Positions 9,395 to 18,264 of a stretch of 64,000 bases of DNA are shown piece after piece. The position numbers and the translations under genes were made by a program. The number at the start of each line of letters is the position of its first letter. Positions within the stretch are counted from its first letter, which is position 1. The notes beneath the pieces were generated by a model. It ran no database searches and was not told the DNA's origin. It saw only the letters and a program-made list of their open reading frames with translations. Location: the NCBI GenBank assembly GCA_029858965.1, contig JAOUDZ010000016.1:1-64000 (forward strand). The letters are read 5' to 3'. The DNA comes from Cyclobacteriaceae bacterium. Its GTDB lineage: Bacteria; Bacteroidota; Bacteroidia; Cytophagales; Cyclobacteriaceae.

Positions 9395-11311
9395 TTATTT
9401 AGGAACCACGATCCCAAGTAATGATGCAAGATCCTTTTCTGCTCCTTTTAGTTGTTCATGTATCGTGAAGTATTTCTCAAGATCATCCTCGTTTGCTGCT
9501 TGTTTCATTTGCTGCAGATTGTCCTCTGTAAGCTTCTGAATTAACCTGAACTTTAGCCGAAGTACATTCGTATAGGCTAGATCATGAAGCAAATCCTTTT
9601 CGTTTGGAAAGTGGATGTGGTATTTTTCACTCCAATGCTTACTGGCTTCGTAGCGCGATGTTGTTAAATCCGCAACTTCCTGCTTTACGGCATCCGAGCC
9701 ATGTTCCATAAAATAGAATGTATCAACTACTGTCCCTACCTGTGCACCTTCTCTGAATCGTTGATGAATCTCCCTGTAAACCGGATTGGTAAACTCTACA
9801 TCATCCAGCTCGGTTAACATAAAATCTACTAGTCGCTGATCATCATAGTGACTTTCGGCATAGTTTAGCAACAGCCGCATTGACTCCCGCTCCTGTCGCT
9901 GAACGATACTTGCCATGTCAGTTTTAGTAACCGGTTCAATATCTTCTATAGTAACAGAAGGTGCCCTGCTTTCCTCGCGCGATCGGTCTTGTTCTTTCTT
10001 CCTTCGTTCGCTGATTACTATCTTGTTCAGCTCTGTGACGAGAACCGACTCAGGCATTTTAAGCAACTGTCCTGTTTCTTGGATATAAACGGAGCGTTTT
10101 ATAGGATCCGGTATCAAGGAAATGCTCGTCACAATATCGCGGATAGCTTCCGCTTTCTTGATGGGATCATGTGAAGCATCTTTGGCGTAAAGGTCGATCT
10201 TGAATGAAATGAAATCCTGCGTGTGGTCCTTGAGATATTGCCTGAACTCCGCGCTACCCCTTTTCCGGGAAAAACTATCAGGATCTTCGGCATCCGGTAG
10301 CAGTACAATCCGCACATTCAATCCGCCCTTCAGCACCAGGTCTATACCACGCAACGCTGCTTTTATGCCAGCGGCATCACCATCAAAGAGTACCGTAATA
10401 TTCTCCGTAAACCTCCGAAGAAGTTTTATTTGCTCGTCTGTCAACGCCGTGCCCGAGGAGGATACTACATTATCCACGTCAGCCAAGTGCAGAGAAATCA
10501 CATCGGTGTATCCTTCCACGAGGTAACAAAAATCTTCCCTGCGAATCGCATTCTTGGCCTGGAACATTCCGTAGAGCACATGGCCCTTACGGTAAATTTC
10601 GGTTTCCGGTGAGTTAATGTATTTGGGCTGATCCTTTTCTTTTGTCAGGATACGAGCCCCGAACGCAATTACTTTTCCCGCCAGGTTGTGGACTGGAAAA
10701 ATTACTCTTCCGCGAAACCGGTCATACATCTTTCCCGGGTCCTTCTTGATAATCAGTCCGGCTTTTTCCAACATTTCATCGCTGTAACCTGCGCGCAAAG
10801 CCTTCTTACAGAAGCTATCCCACTCGTTCAAACTGTAGCCAAGCTCAAACTTTTCAATGGTGCGATCATTGAACCCACGCTCTCTGAAATAACTTAAGCC
10901 TATGCTCTTGCCTTCTTCGGAATTATTGAGCAAATCCTTGTAATGCTCCTTAGCATAGTTCATTACAATGTACAAGCTATCGCGGTCGCTCTCTTGCACG
11001 TGCTGGTCTTCAGAGATCGCTTCTTCCTTAACCTCTACACCATACTTCTTGGCCATGTAACGAATGACTTCCACATAACTCATTCCTTCATGCTCCATTA
11101 CAAAAGTAATCCCATCACCACCCTTTCCGCTGCTGAAATCCTTAAAAATGCCTTTCGAGGGTACGACATAAAAAGAAGCGGTCTTTTCATTGGTAAAAGG
11201 ACTGAGCGCTTTATAATTCTGACCTGACCGCTTCAAGGTCACAAAATCACCAATTACATCAACGATGTCGATTCGACTCTTTACTTCATCTATGGTTTCT
11301 CTGGTAATCAC
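9395..11311 (-). CDS. dnaG: DNA primase DnaG
   Basis: A 638-residue bacterial primase that lays RNA primers for replication. The GTG at 11311 is chosen because it gives the usual N-terminus ITRETIDEVKSRIDIVDVIG and has AGGAAG seven bases upstream; a TTG at 11338 would add nine residues. The CHC2-type N-terminal domain has lost its zinc ligands: the expected Cys-His-Cys-Cys positions read Ser37, Thr40, Asp58 and Ser61. The TOPRIM core is intact (VEGYTDVISLH near 264, LFDGDAAGIKAA near 307), as is the RNA polymerase domain (FRGRVIFPVHNLAGKVIAFG). The C-terminal helicase-interaction region is present. Zinc loss seems to be common in Bacteroidota DnaG, so the enzyme is probably functional. Confidence 0.96.
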   Translation of the reverse strand: MITRETIDEVKSRIDIVDVIGDFVTLKRSGQNYKALSPFTNEKTASFYVVPSKGIFKDFSSGKGGDGITFVMEHEGMSYVEVIRYMAKKYGVEVKEEAISEDQHVQESDRDSLYIVMNYAKEHYKDLLNNSEEGKSIGLSYFRERGFNDRTIEKFELGYSLNEWDSFCKKALRAGYSDEMLEKAGLIIKKDPGKMYDRFRGRVIFPVHNLAGKVIAFGARILTKEKDQPKYINSPETEIYRKGHVLYGMFQAKNAIRREDFCYLVEGYTDVISLHLADVDNVVSSSGTALTDEQIKLLRRFTENITVLFDGDAAGIKAALRGIDLVLKGGLNVRIVLLPDAEDPDSFSRKRGSAEFRQYLKDHTQDFISFKIDLYAKDASHDPIKKAEAIRDIVTSISLIPDPIKRSVYIQETGQLLKMPESVLVTELNKIVISERRKKEQDRSREESRAPSVTIEDIEPVTKTDMASIVQRQERESMRLLLNYAESHYDDQRLVDFMLTELDDVEFTNPVYREIHQRFREGAQVGTVVDTFYFMEHGSDAVKQEVADLTTSRYEASKHWSEKYHIHFPNEKDLLHDLAYTNVLRLKFRLIQKLTEDNLQQMKQAANEDDLEKYFTIHEQLKGAEKDLASLLGIVVPK

Positions 11312-11454
11312 TTCGTAGCTTCCTGGGGGGCGGTCCAAATAATCAAATTCTGTCTCAAAGATACTGGTTCAGATAATAAAACGATTATTGAATACCTTTT
11401 AACCATTAATACATTAAGACTAAATTGCGGCAAATCTTTAAATCGAAGCAAACA

Positions 11455-12549
11455 ATGAGTTTTACGCAATCAGATATACTAAAAGCGCTCTCCACAGTTG
11501 AAGACCCCGACTTCAAGCGCGATCTGGTCAGCCTCAACATGATAAAAGATGTGACGGTAAGCCCAAAAGTAGTGAGTTTTACGGTAGTGCTTACCACCCC
11601 TGCTTGCCCCCTGAAGGAAAAAATACGGCAGGATTGCGAAAATGCAGTAGAAAAGGTAGTTGGACCCTCGGTGGAAATCGATGTGAAAATAACTTCTTCA
11701 GTCACAACACTTCGCGAGAATGCGCCGCTCCTCCCAGGTGTAAAAAATATTATCGCCATTGCTTCTGGTAAAGGTGGCGTAGGGAAATCTACGGTAACAA
11801 CGAATCTGGCAGTAGCACTAGCACAAGCTGGTGCAAAGGTAGGCCTAATCGACGCCGACATTTATGGCCCCTCAATACCCACTATGTTTAACTGTGAGTT
11901 TGAGCAACCAGCCGTCAAGCAGGTTGATGGCAAGAATATCATTATTCCCGTTGAACAATATGGTGTTAAGCTCATCTCTATTGGGTTTCTTACCCCCCCT
12001 GACAGCGCTGTGGTATGGCGCGGACCAATGGCCAGTTCCGCACTGAAACAATTTTTCAGTGACGCTGCATGGGGTGACCTTGATTATCTACTAATTGATC
12101 TTCCTCCAGGTACCAGCGACATACACCTGACCATGGTCCAAACCGTTCCTGTTACAGGGGCAGTTATTGTCACAACCCCGCAAAAAGTGGCCCTTGCTGA
12201 CGCCCAGAAAGCTATGGCGATGTTCAAACAGCCCCAAATCAACGTCCCCATCCTTGGTGTTATAGAAAATATGGCATACTTCACGCCGGAAGAACTTCCT
12301 GATAACAAGTATTATATATTCGGACAGGGCGGCGGGCAGAACTTATCAGATAAGCATAATGTTCCGCTTTTGGGTCAGGTACCATTGGTTCAGGGTATCC
12401 GTGAAAGTGGTGATAGCGGCCTGCCAGCGGTGATGAAAGAGGGAATCACTGCAAATTCATTCAAGGACCTTGCTGAGGCACTTGCCCGACAAATTGCCAT
12501 CAGAAATGCTAACTTTGCACAAACACAACGGGTAGAACTAAAAGCCTAA
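11455..12549 (+). CDS. mrp: Mrp/ApbC-family iron-sulfur carrier ATPase
   Basis: A 364-residue Mrp/NBP35-type P-loop protein. Residues 1 to about 75 form a MIP18/DUF59 domain (ALSTVEDPDFKRDLVSLNMI). The deviant Walker A with two lysines, ASGKGGVGKSTVTTNLAVALA without interruption, begins near 103, followed by GLIDADIYGPSIPTMF and LLIDLPPGTSDIHLT. ATG 11455 is preferred over the TTG at 11425. The C-terminal CxxC pair that holds a bridging Fe-S cluster in E. coli Mrp is missing: ENMAYFTPEELPDNKYYIFG has no cysteine there. It overlaps the Nfu-type gene by one base (TAATG), which supports a joint role in Fe-S cluster delivery. Confidence 0.95.
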   Translation: MSFTQSDILKALSTVEDPDFKRDLVSLNMIKDVTVSPKVVSFTVVLTTPACPLKEKIRQDCENAVEKVVGPSVEIDVKITSSVTTLRENAPLLPGVKNIIAIASGKGGVGKSTVTTNLAVALAQAGAKVGLIDADIYGPSIPTMFNCEFEQPAVKQVDGKNIIIPVEQYGVKLISIGFLTPPDSAVVWRGPMASSALKQFFSDAAWGDLDYLLIDLPPGTSDIHLTMVQTVPVTGAVIVTTPQKVALADAQKAMAMFKQPQINVPILGVIENMAYFTPEELPDNKYYIFGQGGGQNLSDKHNVPLLGQVPLVQGIRESGDSGLPAVMKEGITANSFKDLAEALARQIAIRNANFAQTQRVELKA

Positions 12550-12818
12550 TGAACAGCACAACTGCCATGGAAGCGTTATCCAAGAAAATTGAAGCGTCAC
12601 TTGACGCCATACGACCATATCTAAAGGCAGATGGCGGAGATGTACGCGTTAGTCATATCAGCGAGGATAATGAAGTAAAACTCGAATTCGTGGGCGCTTG
12701 CGGAAATTGTAACATGTCCACAATGACGTTTAAAGCCGGCGTAGAAGCAGCTATTAAACGGGACGTTCCGGAAGTGAAATCAATTGAGGTTATTAACCTT
12801 ATCCCTTTCAATCAATAA
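12549..12818 (+). CDS. NifU C-terminal-domain (Nfu-type) iron-sulfur scaffold
   Basis: An 89-residue stand-alone Nfu domain. Typical features are IRPYLKADGGDVRV (about residues 18-31) and VGACGNCNMSTMT with the cluster-binding CxxC pair. Such proteins hold a 4Fe-4S cluster at a dimer interface and pass it to apoproteins. The start codon shares a base with the mrp stop codon, so the two are translationally coupled. Because this Mrp lacks its own CxxC, the Nfu partner may be the Fe-S ligand provider; that is inference. Confidence 0.95.
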   Translation: MNSTTAMEALSKKIEASLDAIRPYLKADGGDVRVSHISEDNEVKLEFVGACGNCNMSTMTFKAGVEAAIKRDVPEVKSIEVINLIPFNQ

Positions 12819-12843
12819 TTATCAATTTTTCTGCATCCAGCTG

Positions 12844-13047
12844 TCACTCCAGCAACGGCACTAGTTGCCTGTTGAAGACACTTACCTTCTGCTTTCTGCA
12901 ATCCTCAATAGAAAATCCTTCCATTTCCTCCACAGGAGTCCAACATGAGTTGATTGACTTGAAGTAATCGGCAAGGGAAGACCTTTCGAGCTTGCGTAAT
13001 ATTTCAAAGTTAATAATCGTGTTGGCGATTATTTTAATAATACGCAA
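12844..13047 (-). CDS. possible small protein, unrecognised
   Basis: The 286-base gap between nfu and the metalloprotease gene contains a minus-strand frame of 67 codons starting at TTG. Its C-terminal two-thirds (SSLADYFKSINSCWTPVEEM, GFSIEDCRKQKVSVFNRQ) look compositionally like protein, but no ATG or ribosome-binding site supports a start, and I know no relative. It may be a remnant or chance. Confidence 0.2.
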   Translation of the reverse strand: MRIIKIIANTIINFEILRKLERSSLADYFKSINSCWTPVEEMEGFSIEDCRKQKVSVFNRQLVPLLE

Positions 13048-13083
13048 TAGTGGTCAAACATCTTCGGAATCGGTTACTCTTGC

Positions 13084-13091
13084 TATATTTG
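13084..13091 (+). promoter_or_regulatory. candidate -7 element for the M43 protease gene
   Basis: TATATTTG is a perfect match to TAnnTTTG. It ends 13 bases before the GTG at 13105, so the transcript would have a very short leader. A -33 element is not obvious. Confidence 0.35.
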
Positions 13092-13104
13092 GTTTATAAA
13101 CTGT

Positions 13105-16100
13105 GTGATTCAACCTTGGATAATTGTGCGTCTTCTGAAACTCCTTTCTGCAAATACCTTTCTTACCATATTCTTTGTTATCAGCGTTAATTTGGGATTT
13201 TCTCAAATTCGTTGTGGTACAGTAGAGTATACTGAAAAGCTCAGAGCCCAGGGTACGCTATTCGAAGAGAAAGATCAATTTGAAAAATGGATTCGGCAAA
13301 AACAGGATGGGGCAAGGCAATTCGGCGCCCTGCGAACGGCATTAACCTATCAGGTGCCGGTGGTCGTACACGTCATACACAATGGTGAGGCTGCAGGTAC
13401 TGGAAAGAATATTTCAGATGCACAAATCCTGTCCCAACTCTCCGTCTTAAACAAAGATTACAAACGACTGAATACAGACGCCAACAATACACCTTTGGAG
13501 TTTCTTCCGGTTGCCGGCGCTTTTGATATCGAATTTGTCCTGGCCAAACAAAGCCCGGAAGGCCTCGAAACGAATGGAATTGTAAGGCTGCAGGGGCCGA
13601 AAACATCATGGACAATGAACGACAACTATGAACTGAAATCGCTTAGCTATTGGCCCGCAGAAGATTATCTGAATATCTGGGTCTGTAATCTGACTGACGT
13701 TTTGGGATATTCTCAATTTCCAGTGTCTGGCATGCCAGGACTCGAGAATTCCAGTACCAATAGATTGACGGATGGTGTTGTTATTAGCTACAATGCTTTC
13801 GGATCGATTGATGATGGCGCATTTAACCTTCAGCCGAAATATAACAAAGGACGCACAGCAACGCATGAGATCGGCCACTTCTTTGGCTTGAGGCACATTT
13901 GGGGTGATGACAACGGCAGTTGCACCGGAACCGACTATGTTGATGACACGCCCAACCAGGCAAATAAAACCAACGGTTGTCCATCACATCCAAACGTTAC
14001 CTGCAGCGTCAATTCAATGTTCCAAAATTACCTGGATTATACGGATGATACGTGCATGAATCTGATTACGCAAGGCCAGGTTGACAGAATGATTACGGTA
14101 ATCGAAAATAGTCCAAGGCGAGCAAGTCTGCCTAACTCGCATGGCTTGTCTGATCCAATGCCGGTCGCCAATGACCTTGGGATTAAGGATATCCTATCAC
14201 CCCAGTCCGGAGAATGTTCGACACCCTTTATTCCTTCGATCGAAATTAGAAATTATGGCAGCAACATTGTGTCTTCGGCCCGTATCAGGCTGAAAAAAGA
14301 TGGTGTGATTACAGAAACCAAAGATTTTAATTTTAGTCCAACCATTCCGCTGTTGGGCACAGTTGAAGTAAACTTTTCTTCGCTTTCATTTTCTAGCGGA
14401 ATTCACAATGTTTCATTTGAAATTATCCTGACCAACGCTACACCTGATGGAAATCCTTTTAACAATATCGCTGATCAAAACTTGCTGGTGCCGCAAACCA
14501 TCGCCATCCCCTTTTTGGAAAACTTCAACAGCCTCCCTACGTCATGGTCTATTCTCAACCCAGATGAAAGCTTAACGTGGGAACTGGCGGTGACGCCTGT
14601 TAATGGTACAAACAAAGCCATGAGAATGGAATTCTATAACTATGAAAATCACCAGGGTGAAATTGACCTGCTGATAACGCCGGTTTTCGATCTAACATCA
14701 GCACCTGCCGCCCTGCTGAGATTCGACGTTGCGTATTCCAGGTATCAATCAAGCAATGACGGATTGAAAGTGATCCTGTTGAGTAACTGCAATGCCGACA
14801 TCACACAAGGCACGACGGTCTATGATAAATCAGGCCAGGCACTGGCTACGGCCCCCTCCAGCAACGGCAACTTTACACCCAACGGCCCAGACCAATGGCG
14901 GAAAGAGTCCATCGATTTGAGCACATACATTGGACAGAATAATCTGCAATTGGCTTTTGTGGGGCTGAATGATTGGGGCAACAATCTCTACCTTGACAAT
15001 ATTTCGATGACAACAGAACCAATCCATGACGTGGTATTGTCGAAGGTAATTGCACCTGCACCTGTCACATGCTTAAATCAAACTTCACCGCTATTGCGCA
15101 TTCGAAATGCCGGAACCCTCCTGACTTCATTGACGGTTATCTCCACAGTTAACGGACAGGCTTCCAGCCAAACCCTGACTGACTTGGCATTAGTTGGCGA
15201 TACAGAAATCGAAATTGAACTGGCACCCATTGCCTTGCAGGATGGACTGAATACAATTTCGTTTGAGCTTACTGCCCCAAACGGGGTCGAAGACTTTACC
15301 CCTGAAGATAACTTAGCTGAATTCATAAGTAGTGTAAACAAGGCACAGGATCAGATACCCATTCAGCAAAACTTTGAGGGCCCGTTCGAAGAAAATTGGT
15401 CCATCATCAATCCAGCGAGTGGTATGTTGTGGGAAAAGATAACGATTAATTCCAGCAATGCACTTTACTTTAATGGGTTCTCAAACTCGGTGCGAGGTGA
15501 TGAAGCCTGGCTGGTTAGCCCGGTATTGGACTTTTCCGGTGTTGATGGTGCAAGCCTCTCCTATGATTTATCTTATGCTTACCGCGATGGCACAACTGAC
15601 ATTTTACGGATTCTTGCGTCAACAGATTGCGGCAACACGTTCACTGATACAATCGCCTCGATTTCCGGAGCCAGCCTGGGAAATGGCAGATTATCAGGCA
15701 CCAGTTGGAAGCCGTCGAGCGAGGAAGACTGGACAAATAATTCCCTGATACTATCATCACTTGTTGGAAAGCCCGACGTCCGCATCGCCTTTGTCTTCAC
15801 GAACGACAATGGCAATAACATCTATTTGGACAATATTGAATTCTTTGTGTCCGATTCGCCAATAAAGCTTACCGAAATCTTTTCTGTTTATCCAAACCCG
15901 GTTGATGGTGGCGCGGCATCCATTACCTTTAACCTTCCCGAAAAAGGCACGGTTACCGTTGACGTCATGGATTCGATGGGCAAAGTTGTTGTGAGCGAAA
16001 AACTTGACGATATTTTGAACCAAACATTTCCATTTGAATTAACCAGTGCTGCTTCTGGCGTATACATCGTCAGGATTATCACGGCCGGCAAGGTATTTTC

Positions 16101-16125
16101 AAAAAAATTAATTGTATTAAGATGA
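13105..16125 (+). CDS. secreted M43-family (pappalysin-like) zinc metalloprotease with T9SS type A tail
   Basis: About 1006 residues. The start is GTG at 13105 or GTG at 13126; the latter gives the compact signal peptide RLLKLLSANTFLTIFFVIS and the former adds seven residues. The protease domain has the extended zinc motif HEIGHFFGLRH (residues 254-264) and a downstream Met-turn candidate in CMNLITQGQVDRM, as in M43 cytophagalysin-type enzymes. Two MAM/jelly-roll-like modules with matching elements follow (LLITPVFDLTSAPAALLRFD and WLVSPVLDFSGVDGASLSYD; NNLYLDNISM and NNIYLDNIEF). The final 80 residues are a type A sorting domain (FSVYPNPVDGG, ASGVYIVRIITAGKVFSKKL). It probably degrades extracellular protein at the cell surface. 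Confidence 0.95.
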   Translation: MIQPWIIVRLLKLLSANTFLTIFFVISVNLGFSQIRCGTVEYTEKLRAQGTLFEEKDQFEKWIRQKQDGARQFGALRTALTYQVPVVVHVIHNGEAAGTGKNISDAQILSQLSVLNKDYKRLNTDANNTPLEFLPVAGAFDIEFVLAKQSPEGLETNGIVRLQGPKTSWTMNDNYELKSLSYWPAEDYLNIWVCNLTDVLGYSQFPVSGMPGLENSSTNRLTDGVVISYNAFGSIDDGAFNLQPKYNKGRTATHEIGHFFGLRHIWGDDNGSCTGTDYVDDTPNQANKTNGCPSHPNVTCSVNSMFQNYLDYTDDTCMNLITQGQVDRMITVIENSPRRASLPNSHGLSDPMPVANDLGIKDILSPQSGECSTPFIPSIEIRNYGSNIVSSARIRLKKDGVITETKDFNFSPTIPLLGTVEVNFSSLSFSSGIHNVSFEIILTNATPDGNPFNNIADQNLLVPQTIAIPFLENFNSLPTSWSILNPDESLTWELAVTPVNGTNKAMRMEFYNYENHQGEIDLLITPVFDLTSAPAALLRFDVAYSRYQSSNDGLKVILLSNCNADITQGTTVYDKSGQALATAPSSNGNFTPNGPDQWRKESIDLSTYIGQNNLQLAFVGLNDWGNNLYLDNISMTTEPIHDVVLSKVIAPAPVTCLNQTSPLLRIRNAGTLLTSLTVISTVNGQASSQTLTDLALVGDTEIEIELAPIALQDGLNTISFELTAPNGVEDFTPEDNLAEFISSVNKAQDQIPIQQNFEGPFEENWSIINPASGMLWEKITINSSNALYFNGFSNSVRGDEAWLVSPVLDFSGVDGASLSYDLSYAYRDGTTDILRILASTDCGNTFTDTIASISGASLGNGRLSGTSWKPSSEEDWTNNSLILSSLVGKPDVRIAFVFTNDNGNNIYLDNIEFFVSDSPIKLTEIFSVYPNPVDGGAASITFNLPEKGTVTVDVMDSMGKVVVSEKLDDILNQTFPFELTSAASGVYIVRIITAGKVFSKKLIVLR

Positions 16126-16200
16126 GAACTGGCCTGTAGTACAAAACTAAGGTAAAACCATACGTGTTTTCATTATCTTGCGCCAGAAACGATTCATTTA

Positions 16201-17286
16201 ATGACAAGAAAAAAGAAAGTAGCGATCTTGTACGGAGGTCGATCCGTGGAGCATGCAGTCTCCGTTAATTCTGGTCGAAACATAGTTGAGCACCTCAATA
16301 AAGATTTATATGAAGCCCTACCCATTGGCATCAGCAAAAGCGGTCAATGGTTTCTTACATCCAGTGTTCACAGGGAAATCGAAAAGGGCGAACCGCTTGG
16401 CATAATATTAAATTCTGACAAACCGGCATTCATAAAACTGGAAAGCGGTACTCGATTCATGGCAGACATCGTCTTCCCTGTGTTGCATGGAACTGATGGA
16501 GAGGATGGTAGTATACAGGGCTTGATCAAAACCCTCGACTTACCCATGGTCGGGACGTCAGTATTAGGCTCGTCCCTCGCGATGAACAAGATCATGGCAA
16601 AGCATTTACTGCGTGCGGCAGGACTGCCCGTTACCGATTTTCTTACTTTTCGCTTCGATGAAAAAGATAAGATTAGCTTCAATGCCATCGCCAAGAAGTT
16701 AGGCTTGCCGTTTATGATTAAGTCTGCCAGTCTGGGCTCCTCAGTAGGTGTAACAAAAGTGAAGGACGCAAAAGACTTTAAGCTCGCGGTGGCGGAGGCC
16801 TTTAAATATGATGACGAAATGCTCGCCGAAGAATTCATTGAAGGACGCGAAATTGAATGTGCCATCCTAGGCAATTATCCACCTGAAGCATCACACCCAG
16901 GCGAAATCATTATAAGCAAGAAATATGAGTTCTATACATTTGATGCAAAGTATGTTGATCCTAACGCGGTTCAAATAAATGTACCCGCGGTATTGCCCAA
17001 AGCTACAATGGAAAAAATACGAAAGGTTTCGAAAAAAGCTTTTGAGGCCTTGCATGGTCAGGATTTTGCCAGAATTGATCTCTTTCTGGACAAGAAAGGG
17101 AACATTTTTATCAATGAAATCAACACTATTCCCGGTTTTACCAACTCTAGCATGTATCCCATGATGTGGGGAGAACGAGGCGTGAGTTTTTCCGACCTGA
17201 TTACGCGACTTCTTAACCTTGGGCTGGAGCGTTACAACCGAAGTAAACGAATTGAGCGCGATTTTCAGTCTGCACTAAAATTCTGA
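16201..17286 (+). CDS. ddl: D-alanine--D-alanine ligase
   Basis: A 361-residue ATP-grasp ligase forming D-Ala-D-Ala for peptidoglycan. Seen are VAILYGGRSVEHAVSVNSGR at the N-terminus, HGTDGEDGSIQGLIKTLDLP, GTSVLGSSLAMNKIMAKHLL, the lysine-serine loop KSASLGSSVGVTKV, the strand EFIEGREIECAILGN and the metal-binding end FINEINTIPGFTNSSMYPMM. Length is normal. The next gene encodes a membrane PASTA-domain protein, also fitting a cell-wall theme. The serine in SVEHAVS at the D-Ala site is consistent with D-Ala-D-Ala rather than D-Ala-D-Lac specificity, though this was not tested. Confidence 0.97.
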   Translation: MTRKKKVAILYGGRSVEHAVSVNSGRNIVEHLNKDLYEALPIGISKSGQWFLTSSVHREIEKGEPLGIILNSDKPAFIKLESGTRFMADIVFPVLHGTDGEDGSIQGLIKTLDLPMVGTSVLGSSLAMNKIMAKHLLRAAGLPVTDFLTFRFDEKDKISFNAIAKKLGLPFMIKSASLGSSVGVTKVKDAKDFKLAVAEAFKYDDEMLAEEFIEGREIECAILGNYPPEASHPGEIIISKKYEFYTFDAKYVDPNAVQINVPAVLPKATMEKIRKVSKKAFEALHGQDFARIDLFLDKKGNIFINEINTIPGFTNSSMYPMMWGERGVSFSDLITRLLNLGLERYNRSKRIERDFQSALKF

Positions 17287-17333
17287 TCCTTGTATATTTA
17301 CGCATCCGAATTGTTAGCAATACCAAATACGAT

Positions 17334-17411
17334 ATGGAACGACTTACTAAAATGCTTGGCCATCAAAGGCAAATCCGCAAACAAGGACACCGGCAACCAG
17401 GAGTATTATGA
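17334..17411 (+). CDS. possible 25-codon leader peptide before the PASTA gene
   Basis: A short frame begins at ATG 17334 and ends at a TGA that overlaps the PASTA gene ATG (ATGA). The peptide would be strongly basic (MERLTKMLGHQRQIRKQGHR, then QPGVL). TATATTTA, one mismatch from the -7 consensus, lies at 17293-17300. The overlap suggests translational coupling, but the frame is short enough to be chance. Confidence 0.22.
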   Translation: MERLTKMLGHQRQIRKQGHRQPGVL

Positions 17412-18199
17412 AATTTGACATCAGAAAATTCAAGATCGATACGTTTGGCGGATTCCTTTTGCATAGTCTGCTTGCAGCGACCACCTTGCTCGTCCTGTTA
17501 TTATTCTACTTCTACGCCTATTTGCCCAACACGACAAATCACGGTGAAACCATAACCGTACCCAGCATTGAAGGCATGCAGATAGCCCAACTTGAGGAAT
17601 TCCTCATTAAGCGGAATTTGCGTTATGAAGTAAATGATTCGTCTTATTCATCAGAATATCCCGCGCTTACCGTACTCAAACAATATCCGCAGGCGGGATC
17701 AAAAGTAAAGGAAGGAAGAAAGATTTTTATTTCAATAAACAGAATCAGTCCACCGACCGTACCTGTACCAGCCCTCGTGGACGGTTCTGTCGTCAATGCC
17801 GATGCTGTACTCCGCAGTAATGAGTTAAAAAGGGGTAGAATTGAACTTGTTGCAGGACCCTTTAACGTCGTAAAGGAGATGAAATACCAGGGAAGAACGA
17901 TTGAGGCCGGCGAGCCTGTTCCCAAAGGCTCTGTAATTGACCTGGTCGTAATGGATGGCGGGAGCAACAGCTTTGAGGCTCCGGATTTTATTGGGCTCAA
18001 TCTTGAAGATGCGAAGGTTGTCATCTTTGGTTCAAATCTAAACCTGGGGAGTATTATTGTGGTGGGTGACACGCTGGGCAATGAAGTATTTATTTTGAAG
18101 CAAAAGCCCGAGCCATACGAAAATATTAAGGTGGGCGATGTCGTTGATCTATGGATAGGCGCAGCCGGCACCACTGTTCCGGATGAAGATGACATATAA
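17408..18199 (+). CDS. membrane-anchored PASTA-domain protein
   Basis: A 263-residue protein with a short cytoplasmic N-terminus, one transmembrane helix (about residues 15-38: FLLHSLLAATTLLVLLLFYF) and three PASTA repeats outside. Repeat 1 contains ITVPSIEGMQIAQLEEFLIK and YPQAGSKVKEGRKIFISI, repeat 2 VPVPALVDGSVVNADAVLRS, and repeat 3 EAPDFIGLNLEDAKVVIFGS and EPYENIKVGDVVDLWIG. PASTA domains bind peptidoglycan or beta-lactams in kinases and PBPs; here there is no kinase or transpeptidase domain. Position after ddl suggests a cell-envelope role. The protein ends in an acidic tail. Confidence 0.92.
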   Translation: MKFDIRKFKIDTFGGFLLHSLLAATTLLVLLLFYFYAYLPNTTNHGETITVPSIEGMQIAQLEEFLIKRNLRYEVNDSSYSSEYPALTVLKQYPQAGSKVKEGRKIFISINRISPPTVPVPALVDGSVVNADAVLRSNELKRGRIELVAGPFNVVKEMKYQGRTIEAGEPVPKGSVIDLVVMDGGSNSFEAPDFIGLNLEDAKVVIFGSNLNLGSIIVVGDTLGNEVFILKQKPEPYENIKVGDVVDLWIGAAGTTVPDEDDI

Positions 18200-18264
18200 C
18201 GATAATTAATACCTGACTTAACCAGCAAAACGTGCGGTCTAATTGTAATACCATTTTCAGTATC

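Noticed and set aside
16368-16874. A 168-codon open frame antisense to ddl
   Set aside because: It lies wholly inside ddl, a clearly coding gene, and its serine-rich translation is the usual reverse-strand shadow. No start context or motif supports it.
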